64,000 nucleotides of DNA from NCBI RefSeq assembly GCF_900580675.1, contig NZ_UTBG01000185.1, positions 1 through 64,000 of the forward strand, given 5' to 3'. The translations under genes and the position numbers were made by a program. The notes below the pieces were generated by a model. That model made no database searches. It saw only the letters and a program-made list of their open reading frames with translations, and was not told where the DNA came from. This stretch comes from Pseudomonas viridiflava (GTDB lineage: Bacteria; Pseudomonadota; Gammaproteobacteria; Pseudomonadales; Pseudomonadaceae). Positions 8,051 through 16,523 of this stretch are shown piece by piece; positions within the stretch are counted from its first letter, which is position 1; each line of letters begins with the position of its first letter.

Positions 8051-9433
8051 TCAAACCACCTGGGCTGCCGCCGCCTCCGGCTTGCGCGACAATAAACTCA
8101 CCACGACAAAACTCACCAACCCCACCGCCAGGCTGTAGTAGATCGGCGTGTTCGCGTCCAAGCCATCCTTGAACATAAACACCAACGCAGTCACAAAGCC
8201 CAAGGTCATGGACGCAATCGCCCCCGACGTAGTCGCGCGTTTCCAGAAAATCGCGCCCATCAATGGGATCAGCATGCCGCCCACCAACAGGTTGTAAGCC
8301 AGGGTCAGGGCGCTGATCACATCGTTGACCACCAGTGCGATACCCAGCACGGCAATACCGGTCAGCATCGTGAACAGGCGGTTGATGTTCAGGCTCGATT
8401 GCTTGCCGCCGCGCAACCGCGGCAACAGGTCTTCGGTCAATACGGTAGAGGCAGCCAGCAAGCCGGCGCTGGCGGTGGACATCATCGCGGCCAGTGCGGC
8501 GGCAATCACCAGGCCACGAATGCCGTCGGGCAGCGAGGCTTTGACGATAGCGGCGAAGGCGTTGTTAACGTTATCCAGATCCGGCAGCAGTACATGCGCC
8601 GCCATACCGATCAGCGCACAGGCCAGGCCGTAGAGGATGCAGTAGAACCCGGCGAAAGTGCCCGCGTACTTGGCGACCTTTTCATCACGGGCGGTGAACA
8701 CCCGTTGCCAGATGTCCTGGCCGATCAGGATGCCGAAAAAGTAGATCATGAAATAGGTGATGATCGTGTCCCAGCCGATCGCGGTAAAGCTGAAGCTCGA
8801 CGCCGGCAGCTTGGCCACCAGTTCATCCCAGCCACCGACGCGGTAGAGGCAGATCGGCAACAGGATAAACATCAGGCCGACGGTCTTGATCACGAACTGC
8901 ACGATGTCGGTCAGGGTCAACGACCACATGCCGCCGATGGTCGAATACACCACCACCACGCCGCCGCCCAGCAGTACCGAAATCCAGAACGGCAGGCCGA
9001 ACAGCACTTGCAGCACGGTGCCGATGGCCAGGATCGAGGTCACGCCGATCATCAGCGCATAGGCCAGCATGATCACAGCACTGGCCTGGCGGGCCATGGG
9101 GTTGTAGCGTTTTTCCAGGACCTGGGTCACCGTGAAGATCTTCAGCTTCAGCAGCGGCTTGGCCAGGAACAGGTTCAGCGCGATGATCCCGGCACCCAGC
9201 GCGGCACACAGCCAGAAGCCGGAGATGCCGTGCACATAGCCCAGGCGTACAGTGCCGACGGTGGAAGCACCGCCCAATACCGTGGCGGCCATGGTGCCCA
9301 TGTACAGCGACGGGCCCAGGTTGCGGCCGGCGACCAAATAGTCTTCGTGGGTCTTGGCGCGGCGCATGCCGTAGTAGCCGAGCACGAGCATGCCGGCGGC
9401 GTAGATGAGTACGACGAATAAATCCAAAGCCAT
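8051..9433 (-). CDS. Sodium:solute symporter (SSS family) of the gbu cluster
   Basis: A 460-residue protein with about 13 transmembrane helices. Early helices carry the family's GxR(K)xxxxxDYxxAGRxLGPxxxxGTMAATVLGGASTVGT pattern, which includes the sodium-site region. It corresponds in order to PA1418 of P. aeruginosa, next to the NCS1 permease, NTF2-like protein and guanidinobutyrase. By context it probably imports 4-guanidinobutyrate or a related guanidino compound; this is inference. The ATG at 9433 lies 24 bases from the permease stop, so the four leftward genes likely form one transcript. Confidence 0.85.
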   Translation of the reverse strand: MALDLFVVLIYAAGMLVLGYYGMRRAKTHEDYLVAGRNLGPSLYMGTMAATVLGGASTVGTVRLGYVHGISGFWLCAALGAGIIALNLFLAKPLLKLKIFTVTQVLEKRYNPMARQASAVIMLAYALMIGVTSILAIGTVLQVLFGLPFWISVLLGGGVVVVYSTIGGMWSLTLTDIVQFVIKTVGLMFILLPICLYRVGGWDELVAKLPASSFSFTAIGWDTIITYFMIYFFGILIGQDIWQRVFTARDEKVAKYAGTFAGFYCILYGLACALIGMAAHVLLPDLDNVNNAFAAIVKASLPDGIRGLVIAAALAAMMSTASAGLLAASTVLTEDLLPRLRGGKQSSLNINRLFTMLTGIAVLGIALVVNDVISALTLAYNLLVGGMLIPLMGAIFWKRATTSGAIASMTLGFVTALVFMFKDGLDANTPIYYSLAVGLVSFVVVSLLSRKPEAAAAQVV

Positions 9434-9457
9434 GACGGCGGTTCTCCGATTGTTTTT

Positions 9458-10972
9458 TTAGGCTATTGAGGCGCTTTTTGTGGCGAGGGAGCTTGCTCCC
9501 GCTGGGCTGCGAAGCGGCCCCCTGGGGCCATAAACCTCTGCCGGTTCCGGGAACACCCGCAGCAACGTCAGGTACACCACCGAGGCCAGGCCCAGCGTCA
9601 CCGGCAAGCTGATATCGATGCCGTTGGCCAAGTCTCCCAGCGGCCCGACAAACTGCCCCGGCAGGTTGACGAAGCACAGGCCCACCAGCGCACTCGGAAT
9701 CCAGGCGCCCAGGCCACGCCAGTTCCAGCCATGGCTGAACCAGTAGCGGCCGCCGGTTTCACCGCGCGTGAACACTTGCAGGTCATCCGGGCAGTAGAAG
9801 CCGCGACGCACGATCAGGCCGATGATCATCATCACCATCCACGGCGTGGTGCAGGTGATGATCAGCACGGCGAAGGTCGACACGCTCTGCACCAGGTTGG
9901 CGGCGAAACGTCCGATAAAGATGAAGGCAATCGACATCACGCCAATCAGCAGCGTGGCCTTGACCCGCGACAGCAGGCGCGGGAACACGCTGGACATGTC
10001 CAGCCCCGTGCCATACAGCGAGGTGGTGCCGGTGGACATGCCGCCGATCACCGCGATCAGGCACACCGGCAGGAAAAACCAGGTCGGCGCCACTGCCAGC
10101 AAACCGCCGACATAGTTGTTGGCCGCGATGTAGTCCGGTGCCTTGATCGCCACGATGGTTGCGGTGGCCAGGCCGAACAGGAAGGGGATCAGCGTCGCGA
10201 TCTGCGCGGCAACCACGGCCAGCATGATGCGCATTTTCGGGGTTTCACGCGGGATGTAGCGCGACCAGTCACCGAGGAAAGCGCCGAAGGAAATCGGGTT
10301 GCTCATGGCCACCAGCGCGGCGCCGATAAAGGCTGCCCAGAAGCCGGTCTGTCCCAGCGCTACAGTGCCGGCGAAGTGGCTGTCGAAGGCCGGTGCGAAG
10401 GCGAATATCCCCAGCAGGAACAACAGGCTCGCGGCCCACACCGCAATGCGGTTGACCCACAGCATGAAGCGAAAGCCGTAGATGCACACAGTGAGCACGA
10501 GCAGGGCGAACAGGCCGTAGGCCAGGCCCAGGGTCAAGTCGGTTTCCGGCAAGCCAATCAGACGTTTCGCACCCCCAACCAGCGCATCACCCGAACTCCA
10601 CACCGACAGTGAGAAGAAGGCAATTGCCGTCAGCAGCGACAGAAACGAGCCGACGATCCGCCCATGCACCCCAAAGTGCGCACCGGAAGATACGGCGTTG
10701 TTGGTGCCATTGATCGGCCCGAACAGGCCCATCGGGGCCAGAATCACGGCGCCCACCAGCACGCCCAGCACAATCGCCCACACCCCGGCCTGGAAGGACA
10801 GACCGAACAACACCGGGAACGAGCCCAGCACGGCGGTGGCAAAGGTATTGGCGCCGCCGAAGATCAGTCGGAACAGGTCCCTGGGCCCGGCGGTACGTTC
10901 GTGGTCCGGGATCTGTTCGACCCCGTTGGTTTCTATCTTGCGAATACTTTTATCGTTGTTTTTATTATTCAT
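9458..10972 (-). CDS. NCS1/CodB-type permease of the gbu cluster
   Basis: A 504-residue inner-membrane protein with about twelve helices. The N-terminal segment (RDLFRLIFGGANTFATAVLGSFPVLFGLSFQAG) and GAHFGVHGRIVGS are typical of cytosine-permease-like NCS1 members. It matches the PA1419 position next to gbuA. The last 21 or so codons (GPRGPLRSPAGASSLATKSASIA) are encoded by a REP element at 9479-9525, so the natural C-terminus was probably replaced when the repeat inserted. Together with the SSS protein this gives the cluster two unrelated importers. Confidence 0.85.
   Translation of the reverse strand: MNNKNNDKSIRKIETNGVEQIPDHERTAGPRDLFRLIFGGANTFATAVLGSFPVLFGLSFQAGVWAIVLGVLVGAVILAPMGLFGPINGTNNAVSSGAHFGVHGRIVGSFLSLLTAIAFFSLSVWSSGDALVGGAKRLIGLPETDLTLGLAYGLFALLVLTVCIYGFRFMLWVNRIAVWAASLLFLLGIFAFAPAFDSHFAGTVALGQTGFWAAFIGAALVAMSNPISFGAFLGDWSRYIPRETPKMRIMLAVVAAQIATLIPFLFGLATATIVAIKAPDYIAANNYVGGLLAVAPTWFFLPVCLIAVIGGMSTGTTSLYGTGLDMSSVFPRLLSRVKATLLIGVMSIAFIFIGRFAANLVQSVSTFAVLIITCTTPWMVMMIIGLIVRRGFYCPDDLQVFTRGETGGRYWFSHGWNWRGLGAWIPSALVGLCFVNLPGQFVGPLGDLANGIDISLPVTLGLASVVYLTLLRVFPEPAEVYGPRGPLRSPAGASSLATKSASIA
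9479..9525. repeat. Single REP element inside the permease reading frame
   Basis: TGTGGCGAGGGAGCTTGCTC followed by CCGCTGGGCTGCG is the same REP type as the inner arm at 7854-7882 and 47171-47195. It contains the GGGAGCTTGCTCCC palindrome. Unlike the other copies it lies within coding sequence and supplies the permease C-terminus. Confidence 0.8.
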
Positions 10973-10993
10973 GATCAGCTCCGATCACATTGG

Positions 10994-11416
10994 CTAATGG
11001 GGCGGCAGCCCTTCCGGCATTGCGGACAAATGTTCGTGACAGGCCAGCCACAGGCCTTGTTGTTCTTGTACTCGAGAGTCTTGCCGTTTGAAGACAATGG
11101 TCTCGCGTTCCTGGCTATTGAATTGCTCCCCGTTCATGCGCAACTCGGTGGCCACGTCATGAATAAATATCGCCATGTCACCCTGCAGGCTGACAAAGGC
11201 ATTGCTCGAGGTGCAGGACAGCACCTCAAACCCCTCATCCTGGCGCCAGCTGTCCCACAACGCCTGGTAGGCATCGCGGCTGAGCAGCGGCTGGGGGAGG
11301 GTGTAGAACACGAAGCTGGCGTCCGCCGTGAACGCGCCGAAGTAGGCGGCGCGGTCATTGCGGGCGAAGGCCGACACCAGGTCGGCGGCGGCTTTGAGCA
11401 CGTCTTGCGCGCTCAT
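10994..11416 (-). CDS. NTF2-like (SnoaL/AtzH-type) protein of the gbu cluster
   Basis: A 140-residue cystatin/NTF2-like fold protein: an initial helix (MSAQDVLKAAADLVSAFARNDRAAYFGAFTADASFVFY) then alternating strands, with conserved WxACHEHLS near the end. Its ATG overlaps the gbuA stop by one base (TGATG), so it is translationally coupled to the guanidinobutyrase. It corresponds to PA1420. The NTF2 fold often makes small hydrolase or isomerase pockets; a role in guanidinobutyrate use is suggested only by position. Confidence 0.75.
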   Translation of the reverse strand: MSAQDVLKAAADLVSAFARNDRAAYFGAFTADASFVFYTLPQPLLSRDAYQALWDSWRQDEGFEVLSCTSSNAFVSLQGDMAIFIHDVATELRMNGEQFNSQERETIVFKRQDSRVQEQQGLWLACHEHLSAMPEGLPPH

Positions 11417-12366
11417 CAGCGGTGCGCCACGCCAGGCAGTACGCAGAGCATTTCGTACAGCAGGTTGGCGCCCAGCAATGAGGTGTTGCCGGTGGTGTCG
11501 TACGGCGGCGAAACTTCTACCAGATCGCAACCAATCAGATCCAGGCCCTGGCAGCCGCGGATGATTTCGATCGCCTGGATGGTGGTCAGCCCGCCGATTT
11601 CCGGGGTGCCGGTGCCAGGCGCCCAGGCCGGGTCGATGCCGTCGATATCAAAGCTCAGGTACACCGGGCCGCCGCCGACTTTTTCCCGTACTTCGGCCAT
11701 CAAGGGCGCGAGGGAGTGGTGCCAGCATTCTTCGGCCTGGACCACACGGAAGCCCTGTTTGCGACTCCAGTTGAAGTCCTCGGCGGTGTAGCCCTGGGCG
11801 CGCAGGCCGATCTGCACCACGCGGTCGCAATCGAGCAGGCCTTCTTCCACGGCACGGCGGAAGGTGGTGCCATGGGCGATTTTCTCGCCGAACATATGGT
11901 CGTTGACGTCGGCGTGGGCATCGATGTGCACCAGCCCGACCTTGCCGTGTTTCTTGTGGATCGCCCGCAGGATCGGCAGGGTGATGGTGTGGTCGCCGCC
12001 CAGGGTCATCGGGATCACGTTGTGCTCGAGGATCTCATCGTAGGCTTCTTCGATGATGCGCACGGCGTCGAGCAGGTTGAAAGTGTTGATCGCCACGTCG
12101 CCGATGTCGGCAACCGACAGCGAGTCGAACGGCGCCGCGCCGGTGGCCATGTTGTAGGGGCGGATCATCACCGATTCGGCGCGGATTTCACGCGGCCCGA
12201 AGCGGGTACCGGCGCGCAGCGAGGTGCCGATGTCCAGGGGCACGCCGACAAACGCAGCATCCAGGCCCTTGGCCGACTGCAAGTGGGGAAGACGCATCAT
12301 GGTGGCGATGCCGGCGAAGCGCGGCATTTCGTTGCCGCCCAGTGGTTGGTGGAAAATCTTGTCCAC
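11416..12366 (-). CDS. gbuA: Guanidinobutyrase
   Basis: A 316-residue ureohydrolase. The two-manganese site is complete: GGDHT at about 123-127, DAHADVND at 149-156 and SFDIDGIDP at 237-245. Length and motifs fit the agmatinase/guanidinobutyrase branch. It hydrolyses 4-guanidinobutyrate to 4-aminobutyrate and urea, a step of arginine breakdown through 2-ketoarginine. The assignment as GbuA rather than SpeB rests on gene order identical to PA1418-PA1422 and on the divergent LysR gene. An agmatinase is the main alternative. Confidence 0.85.
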   Translation of the reverse strand: MDKIFHQPLGGNEMPRFAGIATMMRLPHLQSAKGLDAAFVGVPLDIGTSLRAGTRFGPREIRAESVMIRPYNMATGAAPFDSLSVADIGDVAINTFNLLDAVRIIEEAYDEILEHNVIPMTLGGDHTITLPILRAIHKKHGKVGLVHIDAHADVNDHMFGEKIAHGTTFRRAVEEGLLDCDRVVQIGLRAQGYTAEDFNWSRKQGFRVVQAEECWHHSLAPLMAEVREKVGGGPVYLSFDIDGIDPAWAPGTGTPEIGGLTTIQAIEIIRGCQGLDLIGCDLVEVSPPYDTTGNTSLLGANLLYEMLCVLPGVAHR

Positions 12367-12449
12367 GGGATTGCCTCATCGTTGTTTTGTTTATTAGGGG
12401 TCGATTCTGCGAAATCCGCCGAGGCGAAAGAATCGGCAGGGGCAAATAC

Positions 12450-12473
12450 TTAGTTCAGATTTTTCTAAACTAA
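12450..12473. promoter_or_regulatory. Palindromic LysR operator between gbuA and gbuR
   Basis: TTAGTT (12450-12455) and AACTAA (12468-12473) are perfect inverse arms. Inside them AGA (12457-12459) and TCT (12464-12466) also pair, giving a 24-base near-perfect dyad with a T-rich centre. It lies in the divergent intergenic space, about 52 bases before the gbuR start. This is the expected place for GbuR to act on both genes. Confidence 0.65.
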
Positions 12474-12524
12474 TGCACATGGGTAGACTGTGAAGCACTG
12501 AAGCACATGACACCCGGAGAGATG

Positions 12525-13421
12525 ATGGCCAACGCCTTGCCCGACCTGAAACTCCTGCGCATTTTTGTCAGCGTCGTGCGCCACCAAGGGTTTGCCAATG
12601 CCCAGCACGAGCTCAACCTGTCGACGTCGGCCATCTCTACCTACATGAGCCAGTTGGAAAGCGCGCTGGGCCTGGTGCTGTGCCATCGCGGGCGCGGCGG
12701 CTTCAGCCTGACCAGCAAGGGCGAGTTGTTCCACCAGGAAACCCTGCGCCTTTTGGGCGAACTGGAAGGCTTCGAGCAATACGCCGCTGCACTCAAAGGC
12801 GAGCTGCGCGGTACGCTCAAGCTCGGCGTGCTCGACTCCACGGTCAGCGACAAGGCCCTGCCGTTCGCCGAAGTGATCGGCGCCTACAGCCTGGAGCACC
12901 CGGCGGTGCACCTGCATTTGTCAGTGATGAGCCCGTACGAGCTGCAACTCGGCGTGCAGGACAACCGTCTGGACCTGGCCATCGGTGCCTTCTCCAACCG
13001 CATGAGCGGGCTGATCTATATGCCGCTGTACCGCGAACAGCATTGGCTGTATTGCAGCACGCGGCACCCGCTGTTCAGCGAGCGGCGCATCCCTGAGCAG
13101 GTGATCACCCAGCAACGCATGGTCGGTCGCGGGTACTGGAGCCAGGCTGAGTTGGCGCGGCACGGGTTCAAGCACAGCGCGGCGACCGTGGAAAGCATGG
13201 AGGCGCAACTGATTCTGGTGTTGTCCGGCGCCTATATCGGCTACTTGCCCGAACACTACGCCCAGGCCTGGGCCGACAAGGGCGACCTGCGCGTATTGCT
13301 GCCGGCGACCTTCGGCTACCAGGCGCCGTTCTCGATGATCATGCGTCGCGGCCGCAGCCGCGAACCGCTGATCCAGACCTTCCGCGATCTGCTCAAAGCC
13401 CAGCTCAATCAGGCCCGATAA
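12525..13421 (+). CDS. gbuR: LysR regulator of guanidinobutyrate use
   Basis: A 298-residue LysR-type regulator with N-terminal helix-turn-helix (LPDLKLLRIFVSVVRHQGFANAQHELNLSTSAISTYMSQLESALG) and an effector domain. It is divergent from gbuA, as GbuR (PA1422) is in P. aeruginosa, where it activates gbuA in response to 4-guanidinobutyrate. Three ATG codons are in frame (12507, 12522, 12525). GGAG at 12516-12519 gives 5-base spacing only to the last, which also yields the usual family length. The palindrome at 12450-12473 is the likely binding site. Confidence 0.85.
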   Translation: MANALPDLKLLRIFVSVVRHQGFANAQHELNLSTSAISTYMSQLESALGLVLCHRGRGGFSLTSKGELFHQETLRLLGELEGFEQYAAALKGELRGTLKLGVLDSTVSDKALPFAEVIGAYSLEHPAVHLHLSVMSPYELQLGVQDNRLDLAIGAFSNRMSGLIYMPLYREQHWLYCSTRHPLFSERRIPEQVITQQRMVGRGYWSQAELARHGFKHSAATVESMEAQLILVLSGAYIGYLPEHYAQAWADKGDLRVLLPATFGYQAPFSMIMRRGRSREPLIQTFRDLLKAQLNQAR

Positions 13422-13424
13422 ATC

Positions 13425-14021
13425 ATGCCCAGACCCCAATGCCCCCGTTGCCTGCGCCCAACCGCCCACTGCCTGTGTGCGCTGATCCCCAGCCTCGACA
13501 GCCGCACCCGCGTATTGCTGTTGCAGCACCCGAGCGAGGTGAACCATGCACTCAATACGGCGCGGTTGGCGGCATTGGGTTTGAACAATGCGCAACTGAT
13601 GGTCGGGGAAGTGTTTGAGGACCTTGCGACTTTATTAAGCCCGCCGGGCTATCGGGCTCGCCTGCTGTTCCCCGCCGACGATGCCCAACCGCTGCAGGCC
13701 TACGCGCCCGGCGATCAGCCGCTGTTGCTGGTGGTGCCTGATGGCACCTGGCGCAAGGCGCGCAAACTGTTGCACCTCAATCCATTGCTGGCAGCGCTGC
13801 CACGGGTGACGCTCGCCGAGGCTGCCGTGTCGCGCTATCGCCTGCGCAAGGCGCCGCGGCCGGGGGCCTTGTCGACCATTGAAGCCATTGTGCAGGCGTT
13901 GCAGGTATTGGAAGCGCCGAGTTCTTTTGACGCACTGCTCAAACCTTTCGAGGCACTGATCGAAGGGCAGATTGCCGCAATGGGGGCTGAGGTGTTCCAG
14001 CGCAACCATGGCGAGCGGTGA
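13425..14021 (+). CDS. tapT: DTW-domain tRNA-uridine aminocarboxypropyltransferase
   Basis: A 198-residue protein with a cysteine cluster at residues 6, 9, 16 and 18 (CPRCLRPTAHCLC), likely zinc-binding, and the DTW-family core as DGTWRKA at 106-112. Members of this family (TapT/YfiP) transfer the aminocarboxypropyl group of SAM to uridine 47 of tRNA, making acp3U. The gene begins only 3 bases after the gbuR stop, so it may be read from the same transcript, although the functions are unrelated. Later conserved residues (SRYRLRKAPRPGALSTIEA) are present, so the enzyme looks intact. Confidence 0.85.
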   Translation: MPRPQCPRCLRPTAHCLCALIPSLDSRTRVLLLQHPSEVNHALNTARLAALGLNNAQLMVGEVFEDLATLLSPPGYRARLLFPADDAQPLQAYAPGDQPLLLVVPDGTWRKARKLLHLNPLLAALPRVTLAEAAVSRYRLRKAPRPGALSTIEAIVQALQVLEAPSSFDALLKPFEALIEGQIAAMGAEVFQRNHGER

Positions 14022-14132
14022 CCATTCGGCTGCTTATGCCTTTAAGCCATAAGCACCGCACTTTGCGTGATATGGCCCGCCAGGCTTTCCCGGTATGATG
14101 TTCGCCCCCGCAGTCTGGATTGCGAATACGCC

Positions 14133-15035
14133 ATGACCTTGCAGTACCCTACAATCGCCGATTGCGTCGGCAACACGCCCCTGGTCCGCTTGCAACGCAT
14201 GGCGGGTGAAACCAGCAATACCCTGTTGCTCAAGCTCGAAGGGAACAACCCGGCCGGCTCGGTAAAAGACCGCCCGGCGCTGTCGATGATCACCCGCGCC
14301 GAGCTGCGCGGGCAGATCAAGCCCGGCGACACCCTGATCGAAGCCACCTCCGGTAACACCGGGATTGCCCTGGCCATGGCCGCGTCAATCAAGGGTTACA
14401 AGATGGTCCTGATCATGCCCGACAACGGCAGCGCCGAGCGCAAGGCGGCGATGACCGCCTATGGCGCCGAGTTAATCCTGGTCACCCAGGAAGAAGGCAT
14501 GGAAGGCGCCCGCGACCTTGCCGAGCGCATGGCCGCCGAAGGCCGTGGCCTGGTGCTGGACCAGTTCGCCAACGGTGATAATCCCGAAGCGCACTACACC
14601 AGCACCGGCCCGGAAATCTGGCGCCAGACCCAGGGCACCATCACCCATTTCGTCAGCTCCATGGGCACCACCGGCACCATCATGGGCAATTCGCGCTACC
14701 TCAAGGAGCAGAATCCCGAGATTCAGATCGTCGGCCTGCAACCGATGGAAGGCGCGGCTATCCCGGGCATCCGTCGTTGGCCGGAAGAGTATCTGCCGAA
14801 GATCTACAACGCGACGCGTGTGGACCGCATCATCGACATGGCCCAGCGTGAAGCCGAAGACACCACGCGCCGCCTGGCCCGTGAAGAAGGCATCTTCTGC
14901 GGCGTGTCCTCCGGTGGCGCCGTGGCCGGCATGTTGCGCTTGTCCAAAGAAGTGGAAAACGCGGTGATCGTCGCGATCATCTGTGACCGAGGCGACCGTT
15001 ACCTGTCGACCGGCATCTTCGACGAACCCAACTGA
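14133..15035 (+). CDS. cysM: Cysteine synthase B
   Basis: A 300-residue PLP enzyme. The cofactor lysine is K45 in NPAGSVKDRPA, the substrate loop is TSGNTG at 72-77, and the phosphate-binding glycine loop is GTTGT. Length and the SMGTTGTIMGNSRYLKEQNP segment fit CysM rather than CysK. It makes cysteine or S-sulfocysteine from O-acetylserine with sulfide or thiosulfate. The ATG at 14133 gives the standard N-terminus MTLQYPTIADCVGNTPLVRL. Its stop overlaps the rlmD start (TGATG), and cysM-rlmD-relA-mazG is the conserved Pseudomonas order. Confidence 0.95.
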   Translation: MTLQYPTIADCVGNTPLVRLQRMAGETSNTLLLKLEGNNPAGSVKDRPALSMITRAELRGQIKPGDTLIEATSGNTGIALAMAASIKGYKMVLIMPDNGSAERKAAMTAYGAELILVTQEEGMEGARDLAERMAAEGRGLVLDQFANGDNPEAHYTSTGPEIWRQTQGTITHFVSSMGTTGTIMGNSRYLKEQNPEIQIVGLQPMEGAAIPGIRRWPEEYLPKIYNATRVDRIIDMAQREAEDTTRRLAREEGIFCGVSSGGAVAGMLRLSKEVENAVIVAIICDRGDRYLSTGIFDEPN

Positions 15036-16387
15036 TGGCCAAGCACGAGAGAGGCCTGCGCTTCCAGCCGACGGGCGGTAGCCGGGCCCCGCAGATTCCG
15101 GTCGGCAAGAAACAACGCCTGACCATCGAACGCCTGGCCAATGATGGCCGCGGCATTGTGTTCTTTGAAGGCCGCACCTGGTTCGTCAATGGCGCGCTCG
15201 CCGGCGAAGAAGTCGAAGCGCGCGTGTTGGGCGCCCACGGCAAAGTGGTCGAAGCCCGCACCGAGCGTGTGTTCAAGGCCAGTGAATTGCGCCGCCCGGC
15301 ACCGTGCGCGCACTTCGGCCGCTGTGGCGGGTGCAGCGTGCAGCACCTGCCCCATGACGAACAACTTGCCCTGAAACAGCGCATGCTCGCCGAGCAACTG
15401 TCCCGCGTGGCAGGTGTCGAACCGCAAGAGTGGGCCGCACCTTTGAGTGGGCCGGAGTTCGGCTACCGACGTCGCGCCCGTGTGGCCGTGCGCTGGGATG
15501 CCAAAGCCAAGAAGCTTGAGGTGGGTTTCCGCGCCGTGGCCAGCCAGGACATCGTCGCCATCGATGATTGCCCGGTACTGGTACAGGCCTTGCAACCGAT
15601 CATGCAGCGCTTGCCGAACATGCTGCGCCGCCTGAGCAAACCTCAGGCGCTGGGGCATGTGGAGTTGTTCAGCGGTACGTCCATCGCCGTGTTGCTACGG
15701 CATATGGCGCCGCTGTCGGAGGCGGACCTGCTGGTGTTGAAGGAATTCTGCGCGTTCCATGAAGCGCAACTGTGGCTGCATGGCGAGGGCCAGCCGGCGC
15801 CGGTCGAGGCCGATGCGGTCTTGGGTTTTCAATTGGAACAGTGGGATCTGCAGCTGGCTTACCGGCCGGGGGATTTTGTGCAGGTCAACGCCGGGGTCAA
15901 CGCGGCAATGGTCGCCCAGGCCCTGGAATGGCTGGCGCCGCAGCCCGAAGATCGGGTGCTGGACCTGTTTTGCGGCCTGGGTAACTTTGCCCTGCCACTC
16001 GCCCGGCAGGTGCGTGAAGTGGTGGCGGTGGAAGGTGTGCAGACCATGGTCGACCGGGCGGCGCTGAATGCTGTCAGCAACAATTTGCATAACGTGCAGT
16101 TTTTTCAGGCCGATTTGTCTCAGCCTTTGACCGACGCGGAATGGGCCAAACAGGGCTTTTCTGCGGTACTCTTGGACCCACCCCGCGATGGTGCCCTGGA
16201 GGTTGTGCGCAAGCTCGCGACCTTGGGGGCCAAGCGCCTGGTGTATGTGTCCTGCAACCCGGCCACGCTGGCACGGGACACGATTGAGTTGGTCAAGCAA
16301 GGCTACCGGCTAAAACGTGCCGGGATCCTCGACATGTTTCCGCAAACGGCACATGTCGAGGCCATGGCGTTATTTGAAGCGGGCTAG
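15035..16387 (+). CDS. rlmD: 23S rRNA (uracil-1939-C5)-methyltransferase RlmD
   Basis: A 450-residue enzyme: TRAM domain (about 25-85), iron-sulfur cluster cysteines C91, C97 and C100 (CAHFGRCGGC) with a further one near 180, then a Rossmann SAM domain (VLDLFCGLGNFALPLA) and the catalytic SCNPATLARD near the end. It methylates U1939 of 23S rRNA. The start codon shares one base with the cysM stop, indicating coupling. All catalytic elements are present. Confidence 0.95.
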   Translation: MAKHERGLRFQPTGGSRAPQIPVGKKQRLTIERLANDGRGIVFFEGRTWFVNGALAGEEVEARVLGAHGKVVEARTERVFKASELRRPAPCAHFGRCGGCSVQHLPHDEQLALKQRMLAEQLSRVAGVEPQEWAAPLSGPEFGYRRRARVAVRWDAKAKKLEVGFRAVASQDIVAIDDCPVLVQALQPIMQRLPNMLRRLSKPQALGHVELFSGTSIAVLLRHMAPLSEADLLVLKEFCAFHEAQLWLHGEGQPAPVEADAVLGFQLEQWDLQLAYRPGDFVQVNAGVNAAMVAQALEWLAPQPEDRVLDLFCGLGNFALPLARQVREVVAVEGVQTMVDRAALNAVSNNLHNVQFFQADLSQPLTDAEWAKQGFSAVLLDPPRDGALEVVRKLATLGAKRLVYVSCNPATLARDTIELVKQGYRLKRAGILDMFPQTAHVEAMALFEAG

Positions 16388-16523
16388 GATGCCCGTTTAA
16401 TCCGACTGGCCTGCATTCTCCTGGGCCGTGACCTGCCAGGGAGTGTGTTCAAGCTTTAGTGATAAAGCAGGTCAGCGATGATTTTTGGCGCATCAAAGGT
16501 GCGTCGTAGGGAAGGTAAGCAAG

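Noticed and set aside
16388..16523. Inverted CCTGG/CCAGG between rlmD and relA as a terminator
   Set aside because: The stem is only five bases and no T-tract follows; rlmD and relA may be partly cotranscribed.
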